Source of the DNA: Blautia sp. SC05B48
GTDB lineage: Bacteria > Bacillota > Clostridia > Lachnospirales > Lachnospiraceae
Reading direction: 5' to 3'
Assembly (NCBI RefSeq): GCF_005848555.1
Contig: NZ_CP040518.1
Coordinates: 2,231,001-2,295,000 of the forward strand
Length of the DNA: 64,000 nucleotides
In this document: one piece after another, positions 58,871 to 64,000 of the stretch
Layout of the letters: each line of letters opens with the position of its first letter
How positions within the stretch are numbered: position 1 is the first letter of the stretch
Program-made: the position numbers and the translations under genes
Notes under the pieces: generated by a model
Told to the model about the DNA's origin: nothing
The model's database searches: none
What the model saw: the letters and a program-made list of their open reading frames with translations, nothing else

Positions 58871-59593
58871 ATGGATCGTACTCTTGTCCTCATCGGGCGT
58901 GCACACCAGGGGGATAAAGCGGCAAGAGATCTTTTGTTTGAGGAAAATACAGGACTGATATACAGTGTGGCAAAGCGTTTTCTGGGACGTGGGGTGGAGA
59001 TGGAGGATCTGTTCCAGATCGGCAGCATCGGACTTCTGAAAGCAGTGGATAAGTTTGACATGTCCTATGATGTGAAATTTTCTACTTATGCAGTTCCCAT
59101 GATCATCGGAGAGATCAAACGTTATCTCAGGGACGACGGGATACTGAAGGTAAGCCGTTCTCTGAAGGAAAATCACTACAGGATCTATCAGGTGAGAGAA
59201 GCACTGACGCGCCGGCTGGAGCGGGAACCTACGATGGAGGAAATGGCAGCGGAAATGGGAATTTCCATAGAAGAACTGGTAATGACTATGGAATCCGGTG
59301 CAGAGGTGGAATCTCTTCACAAAACGATCTATCAGGGTGAGGGAACGGAGATTTCTCTGATGGACAAGCTCCCGGAAAAAGAAAATCGGCAGGAAAAAGC
59401 ACTGGACAGGATTTTTCTGGAAGAGATACTGGGAACTCTGGAGGCAAAGGAACGGAGGCTGATCTATATGCGGTATTTTCAGAACATGACCCAGATGGAG
59501 ATTGCTCATGAGCTTGGCGTATCCCAGGTACAGGTATCCAGAATGGAAAAGAGGATCCTGCGCAGTCTGCAGGAATCCGCAGAGAAAAAATAA
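58871..59593 (+). CDS. sigF: RNA polymerase sigma factor SigF
   Basis: Sigma F starts forespore transcription. The 240-residue sigma-70 family protein has region 2 DLFQIGSIGLLKAVDKFDMSYDVKFSTYAVPMI (in parts), region 3 and a region 4 helix-turn-helix (MTQMEIAHELGVSQVQVSRMEKRIL). It is the third gene of the classic spoIIAA-spoIIAB-sigF operon, which indicates a spore-forming organism or recent descent from one. A terminator follows directly. Confidence 0.95.
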   Translation: MDRTLVLIGRAHQGDKAARDLLFEENTGLIYSVAKRFLGRGVEMEDLFQIGSIGLLKAVDKFDMSYDVKFSTYAVPMIIGEIKRYLRDDGILKVSRSLKENHYRIYQVREALTRRLEREPTMEEMAAEMGISIEELVMTMESGAEVESLHKTIYQGEGTEISLMDKLPEKENRQEKALDRIFLEEILGTLEAKERRLIYMRYFQNMTQMEIAHELGVSQVQVSRMEKRILRSLQESAEKK

Positions 59594-59596
59594 AGG

Positions 59597-59637
59597 GGAG
59601 CCATGAGAAATGCTGCTGTTTTCTCATGGCTCCTTTT
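59597..59637. terminator. Bidirectional terminator between sigF and queT
   Basis: GGAGCCATGAGAA (59597-59609) pairs perfectly with TTCTCATGGCTCC (59621-59633), followed by TTTTTG. Confidence 0.85.
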
Positions 59638-59655
59638 TGTGGGCAGCAGATTTAG

Positions 59656-60153
59656 TCAGACTGCTGCTTTTTTATGAAAAAGTACATTTTTGTATTTGGA
59701 AAGTGCTCCAAGAAGGATCATACCGATCACACCGGCTGAGATAAATTCGCCGGCTCCTACTGTGAGCATCATAAACGGGATAGGAAGGTTAATGCCATAT
59801 CCGTAACGAAGCACAAGAGGAACGATCACAATGTTGGAAACGATCGGCGGGATCGGGGCTGTCCATTTGCCTGTATTGCGAAGCTTGTAGGTAAAGAATG
59901 CACCAATAAGTGTGGCAATGCTTCCGAAAATGATGTCAACCGGAATCGCACCGCCAAGAAGATTGGCGATGATACATCCCACGAACAGTCCCGGGATGGC
60001 AGCCGGTGTGAAGAACGGAAGCACAGTCAGTGCCTCGGAAAACCGGATCTGAACTTCACCGAAGCTAAGTGGCGCGAATACCAGTGTCAGGACAACATAT
60101 ACAGCTGCTATGGCAGCTCCCTGTACCAGAAAATGAGTACCTTTGTTTTTCAT
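59656..60153 (-). CDS. queT: QueT-family queuosine precursor ECF transporter substrate protein
   Basis: QueT is a small membrane protein thought to import a queuosine precursor through an energy-coupling factor module. The 165-residue product has about five membrane helices and the family block GEVQIRFSEALTVLPFFTPAAIPG near residues 32-55, then LFVGCIIANLLGG. AAAGGAG lies before its ATG. A structured leader of about 120 nt under its own promoter is consistent with riboswitch control, as known for other queT genes. Confidence 0.9.
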   Translation of the reverse strand: MKNKGTHFLVQGAAIAAVYVVLTLVFAPLSFGEVQIRFSEALTVLPFFTPAAIPGLFVGCIIANLLGGAIPVDIIFGSIATLIGAFFTYKLRNTGKWTAPIPPIVSNIVIVPLVLRYGYGINLPIPFMMLTVGAGEFISAGVIGMILLGALSKYKNVLFHKKAAV

Positions 60154-60274
60154 GTTTTTTATTCTCCTTTAGTTTTGTTTTACGAGTGGAAGGTCACGAA
60201 CACTCGGCACATTTATAGGCGGTGACCGCCGTGTAAGCCCTGTACGACCTTGGTTTTTGCGGGCTTTTGCAGCG
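60154..60274 (-). promoter_or_regulatory. Structured leader of queT, candidate riboswitch
   Basis: On the minus strand AAGGTC (60251-60246) can pair with GACCTT (60195-60190), enclosing the hairpin GGCGG-TCA-CCGCC (60230-60218). Alternatively CGAGTG (60206-60201) can pair with CACTCG (60188-60183), which traps GACCTT in its loop. These two pairings exclude each other, a hallmark of switching leaders. preQ1 riboswitches regulate queT genes in other Firmicutes, but I do not see a clear match to the preQ1-I or preQ1-II consensus. Confidence 0.5.
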
Positions 60275-60280
60275 GAATTG

Positions 60281-60309
60281 AGTATAGCATAAGGGGCGTG
60301 GAAATGCAA
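60281..60309 (-). promoter_or_regulatory. queT promoter
   Basis: On the minus strand, TTGCAT (60309-60304), 17-base spacer, TATACT (60286-60281). Confidence 0.75.
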
Positions 60310-60322
60310 GGCACGATCCTGA

Positions 60323-62854
60323 CTATTTGATAACCCTGGCCTGTGTGGACAGACCCTGGCTCTGAAACAGCTTTTTGTAAGAGGAAAGCCTGCTTGCCGG
60401 AACTTTTACAGTCAGTTTTTTGTAATTATTCTGACCTGCTCTTGTGAAGATATATTTACCTGAGCTTTTGGAAGTAAGGCGTCCTGTCTGTATGGTGACA
60501 GAGGTAAGGGCCTTACAGTCACAGAAAGCTTTCGTGCCGATCACAGAAACTCGGGAACCGATTTTTACAGTACGAAGACTTGTGCATCCCTGGAAGGCTC
60601 CGGCACCTATGCTTGTGATATTTCCTGAAATCGTTACCTGTTTCAGGTTTTTACAGTTTTTGAAGGCATTGGCTGCAATGGCTGTGACTTTGTAGGTTTT
60701 TCCGTTAGCTTTGACAGTGGCCGGAATCTTTGCAGTGACAGTATTGCGTGAACGCGGTCCCTTCAGTGCTACGGAAGTCCCAGTGGCGTTGACTGTGTAG
60801 ATATTATAAGCATCCCGGAATGTTTTTGCAGTCTGTGGCTTTGGTGTGGCAGCAGGAGTAATCTGGAAATTTAAGGTGATGGTTCCGTAGAAATGGTTAT
60901 CGCCGATGATCTTCAGAGTAGCGGTTCCTGCTTTTTTATTGTTCTGGTATGTCACATGATAATCATTGATGCCAGAGAGCTTTGCTTTTCCAAGAGTTAC
61001 GGTTGGAACGGGCTTTATGTCAGAGCCTGTATAAGTATATGTTTTTTTGATCCCTGTTACAGCTGCACCGGAAATATTGCATGCGTAGCTGATATTGTTT
61101 TTCTTGGCATATGTAACTGCGTAAGAGCCGTACGGAGCATGGATCTTGCAAAAATATGCATGAGAACTGTCAGACCAGTAATAGCCGCACCACACAGCAT
61201 CCATTCCAATGCTTTTAACGGTATCAGGTATGTTGATCCTGGATAGCTTGTCACAGTAGGCGAAAGCTTCTTTTCCGATCTTTGTGACCCCTTTCTGGAT
61301 GTCCACCTCTTTCAGCTCAGGAAGATAAACAAAGGCCCTTTCGGAAATACTTGTGATTCCGGGTTTTATTATGACTTTTCTGATCTGGTTTTTGATAGCT
61401 TTCCAGGAGGAATCGCTGGAGAAGGAAAACCAGCCGTTTGTTGAAGAGACCGGGTACCTGTTGTTTTCCTCTGTGGAAATAGAAAGTGGTCCGTAGCCGG
61501 AGATCGTAAGGATACCATTTTTGAAATTCCAGGTTGCGTTGTCACCTGCGATATGGTAAGTTTTTTTGTCAGCTTTTCCGTTGTCGGAATTAATGGAATA
61601 AAAGTTCAGGGTGTTGGAGTTTGAAGCATAATAAACGACCTTGGAATCCTTTACCACAGGCTGACAGTCAGAAATCGGAGCAGCTGTTGTAAACTCTTTG
61701 CTGAGGCTCTTTCCTTTTCCGTCCACGAAAAGATAATGAAGGGTGCTGGAAGAGAGCGGATCGTTAGCGGAAGAGCTTTTCCTGTCATCGTCGGAAACGT
61801 ATTCCTCCCAGGAAATCATAAAACGGTTGTCATTTATTTTGGTGATCTTTACGCCCGCAAAGCTTTTTCCTCCGCCTGTAAAGTTGGTAAGCTTCCTGGT
61901 AGCGGTTGCTTTTTCGGAAAAGTCAGATATTGGTGTGACGGACAGATAAAGATTATGAGGCGTGTTTTCAGATACCTTATCATATTTGGACTGATCGATG
62001 GAAGTGCCGACGCATAATACACTGTCAGAGGAAACAGCCATGCCGTCAACGCTTGCGTAGCAGGCCAGTGCCCACACAGAAGTACGTGAGCCTCCGTATG
62101 GCAAAAGTTCTATGGTGGTGCAGTCAAGTGTATTGCTGTCATATCTGGAAAGCTTTGTACATCGTGAACCCTCACTCTGCTCCAGTACGTAGAGATAAGA
62201 ACCATGTGATTTGATATACTGTGCAAAGGAATGCCACAGATCGCAGGAAACGATCTTTCCTTTCATGGTTGCCTGGTCGATCTCGGCCATAAGGAAGCCC
62301 TGATGTCCCCGACCGACAGAGGAATCCACATATCCTTCGTGACCGGTAACAACATAGAGCTTGCCGTTGCTTTCTGTCATTTCCACACAGCCATAGTCAA
62401 AGGGCGTGCGGACCTCACCGCCAAAAAGCTCAGGGTTACTGGTAATTGCTGCCGCACCGGTTCGTTTCCAGTTTATATCGTAGCGGATGACGCGGATAAC
62501 CTCAGCGGAATCGTTTTCCTTGTTGTTTGTCTGGCCTTCTACCAGATAATATCCGTCAGATCCGGCATAAAAGCCACCCCACAGCGGAAGCTCCATGTTG
62601 ATCTTGCGTTTGCTTCTGATCTTCAGATCATTATCATAGTATTCAATGCCGATAGAATTTTTCTGGTGGAAGACCCTCATGTATCCGCCGGAAACAGGAA
62701 CAAGGTCAGAGGTACGGCGTAACCTGACATTGAGATTGTCCTGTGCGGTTGGCGTAAGAGAGCCTGCCCGAGCTGTCTGCGGAAACAGGATCAGACAGAA
62801 GCAAAGACAGCAGAACAGAAATAGCAGAGATGTTAATTTTTTTAGCTTTTTCAT
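60323..62854 (-). CDS. Secreted BspA-type leucine-rich repeat protein
   Basis: An 843-residue surface or secreted protein. A signal peptide (residues 1-30, KKLKKLTSLLFLFCCLCFCL... ending ARA) is followed by a 400-residue beta-rich domain of unclear type. Two blocks of BspA/LRR_5 repeats follow (ITSISERAFVYLPELKEVDI, AIAANAFKNCKNLKQVTI and others), separated by a YTYTGSDIKPVPTVTLG Ig-like module of the kind seen in Clostridia. No LPxTG motif or S-layer domain is visible, so attachment is unknown. AAAGGAGAAAC precedes its ATG. The role may be adhesion, but this is not shown. Confidence 0.85.
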   Translation of the reverse strand: MKKLKKLTSLLFLFCCLCFCLILFPQTARAGSLTPTAQDNLNVRLRRTSDLVPVSGGYMRVFHQKNSIGIEYYDNDLKIRSKRKINMELPLWGGFYAGSDGYYLVEGQTNNKENDSAEVIRVIRYDINWKRTGAAAITSNPELFGGEVRTPFDYGCVEMTESNGKLYVVTGHEGYVDSSVGRGHQGFLMAEIDQATMKGKIVSCDLWHSFAQYIKSHGSYLYVLEQSEGSRCTKLSRYDSNTLDCTTIELLPYGGSRTSVWALACYASVDGMAVSSDSVLCVGTSIDQSKYDKVSENTPHNLYLSVTPISDFSEKATATRKLTNFTGGGKSFAGVKITKINDNRFMISWEEYVSDDDRKSSSANDPLSSSTLHYLFVDGKGKSLSKEFTTAAPISDCQPVVKDSKVVYYASNSNTLNFYSINSDNGKADKKTYHIAGDNATWNFKNGILTISGYGPLSISTEENNRYPVSSTNGWFSFSSDSSWKAIKNQIRKVIIKPGITSISERAFVYLPELKEVDIQKGVTKIGKEAFAYCDKLSRINIPDTVKSIGMDAVWCGYYWSDSSHAYFCKIHAPYGSYAVTYAKKNNISYACNISGAAVTGIKKTYTYTGSDIKPVPTVTLGKAKLSGINDYHVTYQNNKKAGTATLKIIGDNHFYGTITLNFQITPAATPKPQTAKTFRDAYNIYTVNATGTSVALKGPRSRNTVTAKIPATVKANGKTYKVTAIAANAFKNCKNLKQVTISGNITSIGAGAFQGCTSLRTVKIGSRVSVIGTKAFCDCKALTSVTIQTGRLTSKSSGKYIFTRAGQNNYKKLTVKVPASRLSSYKKLFQSQGLSTQARVIK

Positions 62855-62897
62855 AAGTTTCTCCTTTGTATGTGTTTTTAGATGATCTTCTGTTTAG

Positions 62898-62925
62898 ATT
62901 ATAATTCATAGGACAGAATTTACAA
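62898..62925 (-). promoter_or_regulatory. Promoter of the LRR protein gene
   Basis: On the minus strand, TTGTAA (62925-62920), 16-base spacer, TATAAT (62903-62898). Confidence 0.65.
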
Positions 62926-63057
62926 TACAAAATCGGGAGTTATGTAACTACCGGTTCTCAGGATTTCTGTAAATTCTGTCACAAAAAACATCTTGCGGAA
63001 ATACTGCCGGTGGGCAGTAACATCAGCAGGAACCTTATGGCAACAGGGGCTTTTTTC

Positions 63058-63086
63058 TTGACAGCTTTTTGTGATATTGATAAAAT
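63058..63086 (+). promoter_or_regulatory. Promoter of the rmlD-like gene
   Basis: TTGACA (63058-63063), 17-base spacer, TAAAAT (63081-63086). The rest of 62926-63057 holds nothing I can name. Confidence 0.8.
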
Positions 63087-63182
63087 ATATTTCAGTATAT
63101 AGGTTAAAGGGGCGTTGGTTTTGATCTAAATCGATGTCTCTTTATTTATGTATCACACACATTATACCAGGGAGGTAGAAAG

Positions 63183-64000
63183 ATGTTAAAAGTATGGATC
63201 GCAGGTGCCAACGGACAGATCGGACGGGCACTGAATGATGTTCTGGATCCAATGCAGATCGAGACTCTGAACACAGACCTTGATGAGCTGGATATCACAG
63301 ACACAGATGAAGTGATCAACTTCGGTTCCATTAACCGTCCGGATGTGATCATCAACTGCACCGGTATCACAGATACCGATGAATGTGAGAAGAATCCGGA
63401 ACATGCATATCGTGTCAACGCACTGGGAGCAAGAAACTTAAGCATCGTGGCAAGAAAATGCGGGGCAAAGATCGTCCAGCTTTCCACAGATGATGTTTTC
63501 GACGGAAAGAGCAAAAAACCGTATACAGAGTTTGACGATACCAATCCGCTGACTGTTTACGGCCGTTCCAAGAGAGCCGGAGAGAACTATGTAAAAGAGT
63601 TTACACACAAACATTTCATTATCCGAAGCAACTGGGTATACGGAAAAGGCGGAAACAATTTTGTAAACCGTGTGCTGGAGACAGCAGAAAAAGGCCAGGC
63701 ACTTTCCGTTGCTTCTGATCAGTTCGGATCACCGACCAGTGCCAAGGATCTGGCAAGAATGATCCTGTATCTTATCGATACCAACGAATATGGAACTTAT
63801 CACGTAACCTGCAGCGGTGTATGCAACCGCTATGAGTTTGCAACAGAGATCCTTCGCCTTGCAGGAAAGGAGATCGAACTGAGATCCGTGCCGACAGAGC
63901 AGTCAGATCTTTCTTCTGTCAGACCGCCTTATGCCGTCCTTGATAATTTTATCCTCCGTATTATTGAAGTGTACGACATGCCGGACTGGAAAGCATCATT
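63183..64000 (+). CDS. rmlD: dTDP-4-dehydrorhamnose reductase-like NAD(P)-dependent protein, 3' end cut by window
   Basis: The open frame runs from ATG 63183 (GGGAGGTAGAAAG before it) to the window end, at least 272 codons. It is an extended short-chain reductase of the RmlD family, which makes dTDP-L-rhamnose for surface polysaccharide. Visible are the NAD(P) motif GANGQIG at residues 8-14, STDDVFDG, the catalytic YGRSK (Tyr126, Lys130), RSNWVYGKGGNNFV and DQFGSPTSAKDLA. The related methionine adenosyltransferase beta fold shares these motifs, so the substrate is a family-based inference. Confidence 0.88.
   Translation, partial: MLKVWIAGANGQIGRALNDVLDPMQIETLNTDLDELDITDTDEVINFGSINRPDVIINCTGITDTDECEKNPEHAYRVNALGARNLSIVARKCGAKIVQLSTDDVFDGKSKKPYTEFDDTNPLTVYGRSKRAGENYVKEFTHKHFIIRSNWVYGKGGNNFVNRVLETAEKGQALSVASDQFGSPTSAKDLARMILYLIDTNEYGTYHVTCSGVCNRYEFATEILRLAGKEIELRSVPTEQSDLSSVRPPYAVLDNFILRIIEVYDMPDWKAS

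Noticed and set aside
60154..60274. Firm preQ1-II riboswitch call
   Set aside because: A TTACACG plus GC hairpin resembles part of it, but the 3' pairing with the ribosome site close behind the hairpin is missing.

Overview
The window looks like a chromosomal segment of an anaerobic, spore-forming gut member of the Lachnospiraceae. The 16S gene reads like Blautia, judged by eye and not by alignment. Supporting signs are moderate GC, strong AGGAGG ribosome sites, TTGACA/TATAAT promoters, a spoIIA sporulation operon, an HPr kinase, a valS T-box and tRNA genes without encoded CCA.

Layout. 1-7.4 kb: the end of a propanediol-type bacterial microcompartment (BMC) locus: shell proteins, PduL, PduN, PduS, PduT, a DeoR regulator, PduQ, then a PduO-like protein behind a small G+T-rich tandem repeat. 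7.4-13.7 kb: a secreted-protein pseudogene, recQ, a gene-poor stretch that may hold a small RNA, a divergent AraC regulator and L-fucose isomerase. Fucose breakdown yields 1,2-propanediol, so fucI and the BMC locus plausibly serve one pathway. 13.7-15.6 kb: a group IIC intron inserted antisense between fucI and the fucI terminator hairpin. 15.7-33.3 kb: housekeeping genes (aldo/keto reductase, sbcDC, DUF1846 protein, ftsH, uvrC, hprK, glcK, class A PBP, YigZ, cyclophilin). 33.4-37.7 kb: tsaE-tsaB-rimI-rnz-tsaD-ispD, joining t6A synthesis to tRNA 3' processing. 37.8-43.6 kb: two tRNA-Ser genes, then an rRNA operon in the unusual order 16S-5S-23S, then tRNA-Asn and tRNA-Cys. 43.7-49.8 kb: a small membrane protein, an ABC ATPase, an FtsX-type permease with a roughly 470-residue coiled coil, and a creatininase-family protein. 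49.8-58 kb: T-box, valS, an LTA-synthase-like protein, folC, a 50-residue ORF and a zinc-ribbon/TPR membrane protein. 58-64 kb: spoIIAA-spoIIAB-sigF, queT with a structured leader, a secreted BspA-type LRR protein, and the start of an rmlD-like gene.

I found no CRISPR array, prophage, defence island or clearly new multi-gene system. The best second looks are the A9 frameshift that removes the conserved DeoR C-terminus, the IIC intron placement with its own A6 frameshift, the 16S-5S-23S gene order, the queT leader with two mutually exclusive pairings, and the promoter- and terminator-flanked non-coding stretch near 10.1-10.4 kb.
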